From Magicicada septendecula (lineage: Eukaryota; Arthropoda; Insecta; Hemiptera; Cicadidae): DNA of 64,000 bases. Shown piece after piece: positions 46,341 to 60,879 of this stretch. A model generated the notes under the pieces. That model made no database searches. It was not told the origin of the DNA and saw only the letters and a program-made list of their open reading frames with translations. The translations under genes and the position numbers were made by a program. Within the stretch, counting starts at the first letter, position 1. Every line of letters begins with the position of its first letter. The DNA is taken from positions 201,046,134 to 201,110,133 of the forward strand of contig CM068373.1 of assembly GCA_034769895.1 (NCBI GenBank), in the 5' to 3' direction.

Positions 46341-49300
46341 TGTAGCATAACATAATTATCACATTAAAATTTTAACTTAATGCAACATAAATAAAGAAGA
46401 AAATATCCATAGTGAGTGAGAATAATAAATGGTTAAAGATTAAACTAAAGAAACTGTACATTAAGTCAATAAAATGTTAAGAAGAATAAACAATAACAAA
46501 GAAAACTATTGGTCAATATACGAATAACCTACCATATATAAAAACCCAATAAAACAGCAGTATACCCAGTAGATTGGGGAAGCAGTAAAAAGGAAAGAAA
46601 ATAGGTAAAAAGGTAAAAACAATTTTAATAAGGGAAATTTATAAAGTCAATAAGCAGAGAAACCCCAAGACAAAACCAACAACAAATTAGCAAAGAGCTA
46701 TAAATAAACATTATGAAACCTAATATTCAAAAAAGATGCATTGAATTAATGCCACAAAGAGAAACCACAAGACAAGGAACTTACTTATATAATAAGGAAG
46801 AAAGGACAAAATATGTCAAGATTCCTAAAAAGAGCCTAGGAATACGAAGAGCTATTCCAAAAATGTTAATAAAGGAGTACATACCCATTTGAAACTAAAC
46901 TAAAATCAATATATGTTAGACCCAGTAACTCAAGTTACAAGATACAATACAATTAAAACCGAATTGTAAACTAGGTATAAGTATAATGTATAACAACCCA
47001 AAAAGACTACCATAGAGTAGAACCCACTAAAAAGACTACCATAGTGTAGAAGATATAAAGTGAAGTGATGTAATAAAAATTAGAAACTACAGTGAGTGTA
47101 GTGAACAACATAGCTAAAAATCTATGTAAAATATTCAATGAAGGAGTTGGAAAAGAATAATTTAAAAGGACTACCATGAGTGTAGAATAATACTAGTAAA
47201 ACCGTAAGAATCAAAGACAGTCTAAGGACTGACAACATTATTAGTAATGAGAGTTTTTTTTTAAATTATATATAAGAAATACTATTACCAATAAAATGTT
47301 TTTTTAATTACAGTTAAGTAAATTGTGAGAAGGACATAAATACCAAATGACAGTTCATAACTGAGGGTATGACTAATAATAAGATGTTTTTTATTTATTG
47401 TTAATCAGATAATATATTAGATATAAAGGGATAATAGATATAAGATGTTTTTATCACAGTTAAGTTATTACCAAAAGAAACATAAATACAAAAGACAGTT
47501 AATGACTGACAGTATTACTAGTAATAGGATGTTTTTATTTTCTAATTAAATTAGGTCTAGGGAATAATAAGGGTAAGATATTTTTTGTTATAACTAAATA
47601 AGATAGTTAAAAATGATAAGTATAAGATATTTTGTTATCATTGGATGATACAGTTTAAAATAATAGGCATAAGATATTTTTGTTATAATTAGATGATATA
47701 TGAAAAATAGTAGATAACAAGATGTTCTGTTGTATTCAAAATAATGTTAACTAATTTTCAAGTTTATTAAGGCAGAGAAGGCAAGTAGATAATAGGAATG
47801 TTATAATTTTATTTAAAACTGTAAACCATATAAAAATTACAAAGCAGATTAACTAACACACCACTATAGAAAAACAGACCAGTAATGTAAACCAAAACCA
47901 TCTATCAGAGAGTCAAACTTAATTAAATAAATTCAATCAAACTACATAATATAATGAATAGAATTTAGTCCATACAACACAAAAATATGAAAATGTAATC
48001 AGTACAGATACAAATAATAACGAATGTAATGACAAAGGAAGAAAATTAACTTTATTTGGAAATAACTAATACTAGGCCTAAAATGGTAATCAACTCAGAT
48101 TAAAAAGTAAATTAATCAATATTGAAGTGTTATAACAACAAAATTATTAACAACAAATAATAATCATGGAGTGAGTAATATTATTTCATGAAAATATTAA
48201 CAGAAAACCACTTGTAAACCATTTAAATACTAAATTTGTACAAAATATGAGGCCTACAATAAATATCAAAATTGGTAAATTTTAGGCTTATCTGAACTTA
48301 AAACAGACCCAGCTATCTATCCAATTATGTAAAATTAGTTTAAGAATATTGCTGAATAGTTAGATTTTCGTGAAATTAATAAATAATTGAGTTACAGCAA
48401 TAAATAGGGAAACTTATTATGTATGTATAGAAGTTGGAACAAATCCAAGACATGTACTTTTATAAAAATACAATGGGAAGAGGAAAAAGACATTTCATAA
48501 ATTACCCCAAAACGACGACTTTCAGTCATCAGTCTATTGTTAATCGTTAATGTGAACAGTTCAGAAATTACTGAAGGAATACCAAAAAAGTTTAATTCAG
48601 TGAAAATCTATGAGTGCAGCCTCGAAAAGTGTAACAGAGGTTAACTAAGTAAATATAACACCAACAGATGATAAATAACACTAAACTTTATAACCCAGAA
48701 CAACAGCAATAACATTATCTAACACGAGCACCAGAAATCAACGGCCATTTTGAGAAAATTTTAAACCATATTAGCAGAACACGAATCTAACACGTTTGAA
48801 CACCGACCACTGCACCAGTAAACAATCACAGAACGACATCGCAGAAGAAGGAAGAACACATCATACTATATTCAAGGAAAACTACAACTTCACAGAGAAA
48901 GGAATTATCATTTATTTCTGAGGGAGAAGATCAAACAGTATCAGAATTACATAGCAGAGAAGTCGAGGTGACGGCGGCCATGCTGGATTTCTTAGCGAGC
49001 ACAGAACACAGCCTCCTCGAAGCCAGTGACGTCATTCGACGAATGGTTCGATTTTACTTTTAATAATTGACAATTTACATAATACTGTTGTTTTTTCAGC
49101 CATAACAATTTATTTTAAAATAGTTATAAGCATTGTATCTTGTTCCTTGCCCTCTCTGACCATTTCGACAGTTAAAAGTATACGAATTAATTAATTTTGT
49201 AAACATATATTTTGTCAACTTTGTTCACTACCGACTTGAGAAAATATCAACCAATGCCTGGTCCACGCGCAGCCAAAATGGCGCATAATTTCAAATGTGA

Positions 49301-49682
49301 ATAAATGAACGTAATTATTCAGTTACAAGAGTTTGTATTTATTTGTATAGTAAATGCTAGCTATTCACTTCTTCTAAAAATAATTTAGAGTGATAAAAGA
49401 AATATTCGAAAAGAAGAAGAAGAGCAAAGTCAGAAGAGAGAATTAATAGATCTAACTACACAATTAGATTATCCATAGAAACAAATATTTCCGGAACACA
49501 AAATCTTACTTATTTAATTCGAAGTAATTGAAAACCTACAATTAATTAATTATTAATTAATTAATTAAATTAATTAATTAAAAAATTATAACTAACAAAA
49601 ATTTTTACTCATCAACACATTACACTTTTACTTTATTATACATTATTAGATTTAATTTTATATTTGTAGTAGATTTATTACA
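46341..49682 (+). repeat. LTR3 of array (shared by B and C)
   Basis: 3,342 bp, TGTAGC...TTATTACA. It shares TTAAGGCAGAG and AGTAGATAATAGG near 47,770 with LTR2, but shares CTTTATAACCCAGAAC near 48,685 with LTR4, so it is itself a mosaic. Confidence 0.88.
49027..49034. promoter_or_regulatory. TGACGTCA (CRE-type) site in LTR3
   Basis: Same context as in LTR2 and LTR4. Confidence 0.4.
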
Positions 49683-49799
49683 AATTGGCGTCCAACTAAA
49701 GGCTGAAAATAGGAGTTAATAGATTTATAAAATAATGATAATTCGTCCAATTTCCTATTTTAGCTCGGCAGCTGTCAACAGGTCAGGAAAAGAAACAAG
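49683..49799 (+). other. Leader of unit C with primer-binding site
   Basis: TGGCGTCCAACTAAAGG at 49686, matching unit B. Confidence 0.55.
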
Positions 49800-51665
49800 A
49801 TGCACAGGAGGGCGACATCAAAGAAAAGGGTTGTGGAGGCCGAACAGGAAATAGATATGTAGGATAAGGAGGCGACACCTGTGGAAGATATAGAATCGAG
49901 ATTACCTCCAGCAGAACCAACCGAACCGATATCCCAAGGGAAACAAGCTGATAAGCCGGAACAAACAGAGGAGATCAATTTCCAAGAAACCATGATGAGA
50001 ATGATGATGGAAATGCGAGAGGCTAGTAAGAAGGCGGAGGAAAATAGCAAGAAGGCGGAAGAAAATAGTAAGAAGTCAAGAAAAGAGTTAGCCCAGCAAA
50101 TGATGGAGAGAATGGAAGAATATAGTAAGAAGTCAAGAGAAGAATTAGCCCAGCAAATGATGGAGAGAATGGAAGAAAATAATAAGGAAATGAAAAATGA
50201 TAACCAACAATTGAAGAAAGAATTGGGTAATAAGATTGGAGATCCCAGTAAGAAGATGGAGGAGAAGATGGAAGAAAACAGTAAGAAGATGGAGGAGAAG
50301 ATGGATGAAATAAAAAACGAATATAAATTATTAATGGAGGAAAATATTAAGAAGATCGAGGAGAAGATGGAGAAAAATATTCAGAAAATAGAGGAGAAGA
50401 TGGAAGAAAATATTCAGAAAATTGAGGGGAAAATGGAGGAAATAAAGACTGACAATAAACAGTCGAAGGAGGAATTAATCCGGATAAGCCAAAAACTGGA
50501 AGAGACCAACCAGAGGATGGAAGAAACAAGTCAGAAAATGGAAAGCAATAATCAACAACTAAGAGAAGAATTGAGGGAGACTAACCAAGAGAACATGAAT
50601 CGTTTAGATGGAAGGATGGAAGTATTAAAGGAAGAATTGAGCCAGAAGATAGCTGAAAACAATGAGACAATCAGCAAGAAAGTAGAAGAGGAAATAACGG
50701 TGATCGAACAAAGAATTACAAGGGCTGACGAAAGATGGAGTCAGACAGAACGGGAAGTACAGAGTATCAAGACACAAATAAACACTGAGGTTAACAACAT
50801 TGAAGAAACGAATAGGAAGACTTTAGAGGAAAAACTAAAGGAAACACGTGAAGACTGGGAGCCAGTGCAGGACCGATTCACAGAAAAATGTGACGGCATT
50901 GAAGCGGCTGTGACCAGTATCAACAGTCAGGTGCGACAGAATCAAACAGATATAGACCTGTTCCATAGTCGACCGACAACCATTACCAGTTGTCCTAACA
51001 ACGAGAATCGTGAAGGAATTAACTTCAGGTTTTATAAAAACAAACCTATGGAGTTCCTAGCCAGAATCGAAGAGTACTTTACCAAACACAGAGGCAATCG
51101 CTGGAGGGAGAATAAAGAAGTACTTGACGAATCGTTCAAGGAGATAGCAGATAATTGGTGGATGGCGATAAGAGATGAAGTGACCGACTACCAACAATTC
51201 AAAAGGCTATTCAAGGCCAAATATTGGTCTGAATCGACACAAAATATCGCCAGAGACGGGATCTGTCATGGAAAATACAACCTGTATGGAAACCAGACTC
51301 TAACGGCGTACTTCTTGGGAAAGGTGTGTGTGGCTAAACATTTAGAGCCCAGAATACCGGAAGAATGCCTGGTCAGCAAGCTCTCATACCATTATGAGGA
51401 AGATATAATAAGAGCTAGAAGAAACAGTCAAATAAAGACTGTACAAGCAATGACCGAGCTCTTAGAAATGTATGAGCACGAGGATTACTACCGCCAAAGT
51501 CGCAGGAGATATGAAAGGCCGGAACCAAGAAATAACACCAGTAATTCGAATAATAATAATCGGCAGAACGTTAACAACAACAATAATTATAATTCCGCAA
51601 ATCGGAATAATGCCGAATACAATCATAACCCCCGTAATAACAATAATGTACCTAGATTTAATAAC

Positions 51666-51702
<37 letters not shown>

Positions 51703-52204
51703 TTCCCCGAATTAATAATAATGAGGGCAACAACAATAATAACAATAATAATAATAACCGTCCACCCAACAACAACGGTTATTAAAATAATAACCGTAAT
51801 TATGTTCCAAATGGTCAGAGAAACCCCAACCCCCCTAATAACAATTATCATAGTAATTATAACAGAAATTACCCGAATGGAGGTAATAACAATAATTACA
51901 GGACATATCGACCCCATATTAACTACATCAGAGCGGAAGACAGTGGACAGAGGAGGTACCAGCCTCAACGGAGGAGCCGATATTATGAGTATGAGACCTT
52001 TCATGGAAGTCAGGGAAGTAATCGTTACCGAGAGTATGAGCCCAGACGAAATTCCAGCCTGGACAATCAACGAAGACTACCTGTAAAGGAAGCCCAACAG
52101 CACGATCGTGCTGAACCAACGAAGCAGTTTCAGGACTCCAAGTTGATGCTGCCAACAGCCTAATCCGTAATGATGCGGACCATTTAAACGAACGGAGGCA
52201 ATAA
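49800..52204 (+). pseudogene. gag: gag of unit C
   Basis: As gag B, with the same TAG (49860-49862) and TAA (51783-51785). The Asn run is longer than in B (about 14 consecutive Asn codons, AAT repeats). A 1-nt deletion near 52118 (CCAACGAAG for CCAAACGAAG) puts the final segment and the slippery site out of gag phase. Re-initiation at ATG 49881 would give 634 residues. Confidence 0.85.
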
Positions 52205-52245
52205 TAAACCCCAATAACCCTTTACTGCTCCAATCTGCTGGGTTT
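52183..52245 (+). promoter_or_regulatory. -1 ribosomal frameshift signal, unit C (damaged)
   Basis: TTTAAAC 52183-52189 is kept. The stem's 5' strand reads GGAGGCAATAA (52194-52204), so a G-to-A change breaks one central pair with 52222-52231. The upstream 1-nt deletion also mis-phases the heptamer. Confidence 0.65.
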
Positions 52246-55200
52246 GACCACGAGATAAAATCGAAAGAAGAAAAGAAAAATTTTATAATAATATTCAATA
52301 ATTATTTGAAAGAGATCCGTAAGGACTTGCTAGAAGAAAACGAAATTAACATTAATAATAATGACAACGAAATAATAAATATAATTGCAGAAATTGAGGG
52401 TATTTCTGTTCCCATAATGATAGACACTGGAGCAAATATCTCTATAATAAATCATAATGAATTGGACCGGATACAGCAGGAATGCCACAAAAACTTACCG
52501 GTATTACCTATTAATAATATTGTGCTTGTAGGAGCTACCGGCCGACAGAACAAAACCATAAGAAAACAGGTATAAGAAAACAGGCTAAGTGTCAACAGTC
52601 AGGGCATTAGTGTGGATATGATATTTCTTGTTGCAGCCGGATTACTTTTCAACATCATGATAGGGTGTGACATATTGCGCAGGAACTCAGCAGTTATCGA
52701 TTTGTGCCGAGGGAAGGTATCACTCTTTTCTGAAGGTTCGACCTGGGTAGCCAATTTAACTAACAACAAGATTTTAGACTCCAGACAACTTCTCGACCAC
52801 AAAAATAAGGTGAATTACTTGTCAAACTACTCGACAAGCAACAAGCCAGTACATCAGAATTCGGAGGATGACCTATGGCCACAAAAGATTCAGGAGATAC
52901 GTGACTTCCAGTGCCACAATACTACCGAGCAATTAGAGGAAAACCAGCTGAATCAATTAGTCAACATATATGAAAAATATCGAGCTGTATTTTCAGACGA
53001 ACCTGGAAAGATCCGGAACTACCAATGTTCCATACGATTCAGAGAACTGGAAGAATTTAATCGAAAGTCGCATCCCATAGCACAATCTTTGAAGGAATCC
53101 GTACGCACAGAGATCCAGAATATGATCAGTGAAGATGTTATCGAAAGCAGTCAATCGCCATACACTAGCCCAATTGTGGCTATACAAAAGAAAAATGGGA
53201 AGGTAAGGCTTTGCCTTGACGCACGTGAGATAAATAAAATGATTATTAGCGATCGTACCTTACCTGGCGAAATTGATGAGATATTGAAGAGATTCCACGG
53301 AACGAAGTTCATTACTACGTGGGATACCGTGTGCGGGTATTGGCAGGTGGAGTTGCACCCAGCAAGCCGGCAATACATGGCGTTCATCTTCGAAGGGCGC
53401 AACTATCAGTTTAAGAGGTTGCCCTTCGGGTTAGTGAACTCAGTAGCTGTTTTTGTCGCCTGTATGGATCATATACTCGGACCAGAAGCGCTCCAATTCA
53501 CGGCTGTCTATGTTGATGATCTCCTAATAACATCAACCAATTGGGAAGAACACTGTTACCGTGTGGAGCATGTCTTGAAGAAGCTGGCTGAGAATAATGT
53601 TACCCTTAAACTAGACAAGTCCAAGCTTATAGCTAAAGAAGTGCAATTCTTGGGTTTCCAGTTAAACAGTCAAGGAATAACACCATCAACAGAAAAAGTA
53701 GACGCCATACAACGATTCCCTATACCAAAAAACAGAAGGCAACTACAATCATTTTTAGGCCTGTGTAACTACTACAGGAAATTCCAAAATAATTATTCCG
53801 AACTGACGGCCCGATTTCAGTACCAGTTATCGTCCAAGAATAAATGGCGATGAGGTCAAGAACAAGACGAAACCTTCAAGTCAATTAAGGAGAAGTTCTT
53901 AGAAGCAGTAATGCTCAACCATCCAGATTTTAACCGACCCTTCTTTATAAACTGTGACGCTAGTAACATTAGCTTGGGATCAACACTGTACCAAGAAGAC
54001 GAAAGTGGAAACCATCTAGTAGTGAGCTTTGCTAGCAGAAACCTTAACCAGTGTGAAAAGAACTACAACGTGACGGAAAAGGAACTGCTAAGTGTAGTCT
54101 TTGCCTGTGGGAAGTTTCGGACGTATATCCTTGGATATCCAGTGACCGTTCGAACAGATCACAAATCTATATCATTTCTGAGAAGATGCAAGTTAAGCCA
54201 TGGTAGATTGACCAGATGGATACTTGCCCTGCAGGAATACGATATACAGTGGGAGTATGTTCCTGGGAGTAAAAATGTAGTAGCCGACGTGCTGTCGAGA
54301 GTAAATCTGGAAGAACAGACGTTCGAAGGCGAAAAGGAGAGCATCCTGAAGATTTATAATATTCTTAAGGACAGATCCGATCTAGAAAAGATAGTGCAGG
54401 ACATCAGCAAACACCAGCAGTCCGACCCGAAGTTAAACCACATTAAACTTCGTCTCTCCCACACAGGTGACACAATAACCAAGTTTTATTGTATACATAA
54501 CGAAATATTATTCATCAAAACATCCCTTGATGAAGAGATATGGAAGATCATGATCCCTACTACAATCGAAAAGGATATCATCCTGGACTATCGTCTACGA
54601 TACGGTCACATGGGAGCCATGAAGGTGATCAAGGCGATAGAAGAGAATTGCCATATAAAAAATATAAATAGAAAAACGAGAAACTACCTCAAAACCTGTC
54701 TGATTTGTCAATTGGTGAAAACCAACAATGAGAGAAAAGAGGGTATGATGATACCAATTACCTCACAAGCCAAACTGGAAAAGGTCTTTCTGGACATCTG
54801 TGGTCCATTTCCCCGCAGTGGCGGACGCCATCGATACAAATACATTATTATCATGATGGATCACTTCACAAAATTCACAAAACTGTACCCGGTGAACAGA
54901 GCCACCACTTTGAAGACACTAGGAGTAATAACAAATCATTACATTCCAGAGATAGGGAGCCCGGCATCAATAATCACAGACCATGGAACGCAATTTAAGG
55001 GTAGGAGGTGGAAAAACACTCTAAATACATTGGGCATTAAGACGTACAAGACATCTGTCTACCACCCCAGCAGTAATCCAGCGGAGAGGGTACTGCGAGA
55101 AGTCGGAAGAATATTACGGACTTATTGCCATAATCAACAAAGGAAGTGGCAAGATTATTTATTAGCTACTGAAGAATTCCTTAATTTGGCATATCACCCC

Positions 55201-55497
55201 GCTATAGGTACCACGCCATACACGGCAATGTATGAAAAACCGCCTCCAAGAGAAATACAAGACATAATAGAATTCCCCACGAGTCAAGAATACAAGTTCA
55301 ATCGAAACAGGTTCTACAATAAATTAGCAGAAGACCAGGAAAGGCGCAAGAACAAGTATCAAAAGGCGATTAAGAAGATAATAAGCTATGAAGTCGGAGA
55401 AAAGGTACTACTAAAAAAACAGGGAATTACCCAGTACTTTGGAAAGCATTACCAAAAAGTTGTTACTACTGTATACCGGCCCATACCTGATTATTAA
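52189..55497 (+). pseudogene. pol: pol of unit C
   Basis: The most complete pol of the array in domain content. Protease DTGA, complete RT fingers, YVDD, RNase H, and integrase keeping the YHPA segment, GTQF and the canonical Pro-Gly of 'VPGSKNVVADVLSR'. One frame throughout, broken by TAA 52573-52575, made by a local duplication of AAGAAAACAGG, and by TGA 53851-53853, shared with B. Confidence 0.87.
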
Positions 55498-57538
55498 AAA
55501 CAATAATAACAATACGTATGTATTAAAGGATATCATTTCAAATAAAGTAAAAGGAACTTATAATCAATTATCAATCAAAAAATATATAGAGGAGAGATAA
55601 AGATTACTAAATTCAAAAAATTTGTAAGAACAACTTACACCAAACATTCGAAGAATTATGAATTGACGAAAAGGATTTTGTTAGATAAAAATTACTAAAT
55701 TCAAAAAATTTGTAAGAACAACTTACACCAAACATTCGAAAAATTATGAATTAACAAAAAGAATTTTGTTAGATAAAAATTACTAAATTCAAAAAATTTG
55801 TAAGAACAACTTACACCAAACATTCGAAGAATTATGAATTAACAAAAAGAGTTTTGCTAGATAAAAATTACTAAATTCAAAAAAAAAATTTGTAAGAACA
55901 ACTTACACCAATTATTCGAAAAACTATTCTGAATAAAAAACGAATTTTGATGAATAAAATATCTAAAGTCAAAAAATAGTAAGTACAACTTACACTAATT
56001 ATGTGAAAAACTATTATGAATAAAAAACGAATTTTGATGAATGAAAATGTTCAAAGTTCAAAAAATTGGTAAGACCAACTTACAAGAATTGCTTGAAAGA
56101 AACTATTAAAAAACGTATACATAAAAAGAGTTTTGGAATAAAGATATCAAAAGTTAAAAGATAGTAAGTACAACTCATACGAATGATGAGAAATAACTCT
56201 TAAATATAAAAAGAGATTTTGTAAGAAAGAGATACAAAATTCTAGAAGAGTAAGAACAAATCACACTCATAAATTGAGTGAACTCTTACATAAAAGAATT
56301 TGAAGGTAAATGGAGTACAAATGTATAAACTCTCTCTCAAACTCTCCAGAGACCAAAACAAAAAGAACATGTCCCAGTAAACAAAGAGAACAACCAATGT
56401 TAAACAATTGGATAAGTTAATGTTACCAGAACAATAGGTTAATAAATGTTAAATGTATCAGAAGAAGGAACGTAACAAATCTTCATAAAAACCAGTGTTA
56501 ATAAAAGAAAAAACCCTCAATAAACTATCACAACTATAAAAACCATACTATAGTTTGTATTGTAATAGTGACTATGCTAACTATGACCACTATTATCAAC
56601 TAAGTAAATGAGACAATTAAGACAAAAATGATACAGAATTTCAAATGAAAAGAGAGAAGAAACCAGAATATCATATAATTTAATCAAAACAACTTAACCA
56701 AACTCACAAAGAAAATAATTTGATAAAGATGGAACAATGAAGAAAGACCAACTAAGTAGAAACCAAATATTAAGACCAGAAACCAAAAACCCTGGTACTA
56801 TTAATGATAATATTGTTGTAATAACCACTATTATAGTGATCAGTGATAAAGAAATAATTAACGTTATGCCATGAGCAATAAAATAACTCATTGGATACCA
56901 AATGGAAGAAAAATCTAGATAAATGCTAATTACTATGTAAACAAGATGAAATGATGAACTGTATATTATACCACATACCTAAACCACATAACATGGAATA
57001 AGCTTTAATAGAGAAGAAGAGTCAAGTGTATAAAAGTATTAATTGATATAAAATATTATGAAGTGAAGAATCTAAGGATGTTTATTTTAGTCAAAAGAGA
57101 CTACTGTTACTGATTATTTATTTTTATGACTGGATGTAGAAAATGCCATCAGTCTTATATTTTGAGCAGAGATGATAATGCCTCTGGGCTCAATTAATTG
57201 AAGTATTGGACAGCAGGGATTGAAGCCAGAAGTGCCAGTCTGAACTGTTCCAACTCATACGTTAGGGAATGTTAGGGAGTAAACATATTGGTGAGGAAGC
57301 ACCAATTAAGAAAGGATATAAAATGATAAGGTTATACACAAGATTGACGATTACTTATTAATGAAAAAAGGAAACTAATGAAGGAGATACCCATCATCTG
57401 AGAGGAAGCAACGGTGGAAAAAGAAGGTATATAAAGTGAAATCATGAAGAAAATATGGTAAATAAAAAGAATTAGTAGTAATTATTTTATCCATACTAAG
57501 AGTATGATCTGAACTAATCACTTTTACAGGAGAGCATA
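55498..57538 (+). other. Long 3' untranslated region of unit C
   Basis: Counterpart of the regions after A and B. 88-bp repeats start at 55603, and the purine run abuts LTR4. No env-like frame. Confidence 0.6.
55603..56260 (+). repeat. 88-bp tandem repeats, unit C
   Basis: Units at 55603, 55691, 55779 and 55867, then degenerate copies. Confidence 0.8.
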
Positions 57539-60500
57539 TGTAGCATAACATAATTATCACATTAAAATTTTAACTTAATGCAACATAAATAAAGAAGAAA
57601 ATATCCATAGTGAGTGAGAATAATAAATGGTTAAAGATTAAACTAAAGAAACTGTACATTAAGTCAATAAAATGTTAAGAAGAATAAACAATAACAAAGA
57701 AAACTATTGGTCAATATACGAATAACCTACCATATATAAAAACCCAATAAAACAGCAGTATACCCAGTAGATTGGGGAAGCAGTAAAAAGGAAAGAAAAT
57801 AGGTAAAAAGGTAAAAACAATTTTAATAAGGGAAATTTATAAAGTCAATAAGCAGAGAAACCCCAAGACAAAACCAACAACAAATTAGCAAAGAGCTATA
57901 AATAAACATTATGAAACCTAATATTCAAAAAAGATGCATTGAATTAATGCCACAAAGAGAAACCACAAGACAAGGAATTTACTTATATAATAAGGAAGAA
58001 AGGACAAAATATGTCAAGATTCCTAAAAAGAGCCTAGGAATACGAAGAGCTATTCCAAAAATGTTAATAAAGGAGTACATACCCATTTGAAACTAAACTA
58101 AAATCAATATATGTTAGACCCAGTAACTCAAGTTACAAGATACAATACAATTAAAACCGAAATGTAAACTAGGTATAAGTATAATGTATAACAACCCAAA
58201 AAGACTACCATAGAGTAGAATCCACTAAAAAGACTACCATAGTGTAGAAGATATAAAGTGAAGTGATGTAATAAAAATTAGAAACTACAGTGAGTGTAGT
58301 GAACAACATAGCTAAAAATCTATGTAAAATATTCAATGAAGGAGTTGGAAAAGAATAATTTAAAAGGACTACCATGAGTGTAGAATAATACTAGTAAAAC
58401 CGTAAGAATCAAAGACAGTCTAAGGACTGACAACATTATTAGTAATGAGAGTTTTTTTTTAAATTATATATAAGAAATACTATTACCAATAAAATGTTTT
58501 TTTAATTACAGTTAAGTAAATTGTGAGAAGGACATAAATACCAAAGGACAGTTCATAACTGAGGGTATGACTAATAATAAGATGTTTTTTATTTATTGTT
58601 AATCAGATAATATATTAGATATAAAGGGATAATAGATATAAGATGTTTTTATCACAGTTAAGTTATTACCAAAAGAAACATAAATACAAAAGACAGTTAA
58701 TGACTGACAGTATTACTAGTAATAGGATGTTTTTATTTTCTAATTAAATTAGGTCTAGGGCATAATAAAGATAAGATATTTTTTGTTATAACTAAATAAG
58801 ATAATTAAAAATGATAAGTATAAGATATTTTGTTATCATTGGATAATACAGTTAAAAATAATAGGCATAAGATATTTTTGTTATAATTAGATGATATATG
58901 AAAAATAGTAGATAACAAGATGTTCTGTTGTATTCAAAATAATGTTAACTAATTTTCAAGTTTATTAAGACAGAGAAGGCAAGTAGGTAATAGGAATGTT
59001 ATAATTTTATTTAAAACTGTAAACCATATAAAAAGTACAAAGCAGATTAACTAACACACCACTATAGAAAAACAGACCAGTAATGTAAACCAAAACCATC
59101 TATCAGAGAGTCAAACTTAACTAAATAAATTCAATCAAACTACATAATATAATGAATAGAATTTAGTCCATACAACACAAAAATATGAAAATGTAATCAG
59201 TACAGATACAAATAATAACGAATGTAATGACAAAGGAAGAAAATTAACTTTATTTGGAAATAACTAATACTAGGCCTAAAATGGTAATCAACTCAGATTA
59301 AAAAGTAAATTAATCAATATTGAAGTGTTATAACAACAAAATTATTAACAACAAATAATAATCATGGAGTGAGTAATATTATTTCATGGAAATATTAACA
59401 GAAAACCACTTGTAAACCATTTAAATACTAAATTTGTACAAAATATGAGGCCTACAATAAATATCAAAATTGGTAAATTTTAGGCTTATCTGAACTTAAA
59501 ACAGACCCAGCTATATATCAAATTATGTAAAATTAGCTTAAGAATATTGCTGAATTGTTAGATTTTCGTGAAATTAATAAATAATTGAGTTACAGCAATA
59601 AATAGGAAAACTTATTATGTATGTATAGAAGTTGGAACAAATCCAAGACATGTACTTTTATAAAAATACAATGGGAAGAGGAAAAAGACATTTCATAAAT
59701 TACCCCAAAACGACGACTTTCAGTCATCAGTCTATTGTTAATCGTTAATGTGAACAGTTCAGAAATTACTGACGGAAGACCAAAAAAGTTTAATTCAGTG
59801 AAAAAACTATGAGTGCAGCCTCGAAAAGTGTAACAAAGGTTAACTAAGTAAATATAACACCAACAGATGATAAATAACACTAAACTTTATAACCCAGAAC
59901 AACAGCAATAACATTATCTAACACGAGCACCAGAAATCAACGGCCATTTTGAGAAAATTTTAAACCATATTAGCAGAACACGAATCTAACACGTTTGAAC
60001 ACCGAACACTGCACCAGTAAACAATCACAGAACGACATCGCAGAAGAAGGAAGAACACATCATACTATATTCCAGGAAAACTACAACTTCGCAGAGAAAG
60101 GAATTCTCATTTATTTCTGAGGGAGAAGATCAAACAGTATCAGAATTACATAGCAGAGAAGTCGAGGTGACGGCGGCCATGCTGGATTTCTTAGCGAGCA
60201 CAGAACACAGCCTCCTCGAAGCCAGTGACGTCATTCGACGAATGGTTCGATTTTACTTTTAATAATTGACAATTTACATAATACTGTTGTTTTTTCAGCC
60301 ATAACAATTTATTTTAAAATAGTTATAAGCATTGTATCTTGTTCCTTGCCCTCTCTGACCATTTCGACAGTTAAAAGTATACGAATTAATTAATTTTGTA
60401 AACATATATTTTGTCAACTTTGTTCACTACCGACTTGAGAAAATATCAACCAATGCCTGGTCCACGCGCAGCCAAAATGGCGCATAATTTCAAATGTGAA

Positions 60501-60879
60501 TAAATGAACGTAATTATTCAGTTACAAGAGTTTGTATTTATTTGTATAGTAAATGCTAGTTATTCATTTCTTCTAAAAATAATTTAGAGTGATAAAAGAA
60601 ATATTCGAGAAGAAGAAGAAGAGTAAAGTCAGAAGAGAGAATTAATACATCTAACTATACAATTAGATTATCCATAGAAACAAATATTTCCGGAACACAA
60701 AATCTTACTTATTTAATTGGCAGTAATAAAAAAACATACAATTAATTAATTATTAATTAATTTAATTAATTAAACTAAAAAAATTTATAACTAACAAAAA
60801 TTTTTACTCATCAACACAGTACACTTTATTATACATTATTATACTACTAATTTATTATTTGTAATTGGGTTCAATTACA
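57539..60879 (+). repeat. LTR4 of array
   Basis: 3,341 bp, TGTAGC...CAATTACA. Its last 60 bp differ from the other LTRs (ACTAATTTATTATTTGTAATT) and match the vestige that follows. Confidence 0.85.
60226..60233. promoter_or_regulatory. TGACGTCA (CRE-type) site in LTR4
   Basis: Same context as in LTR2 and LTR3. Confidence 0.4.
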
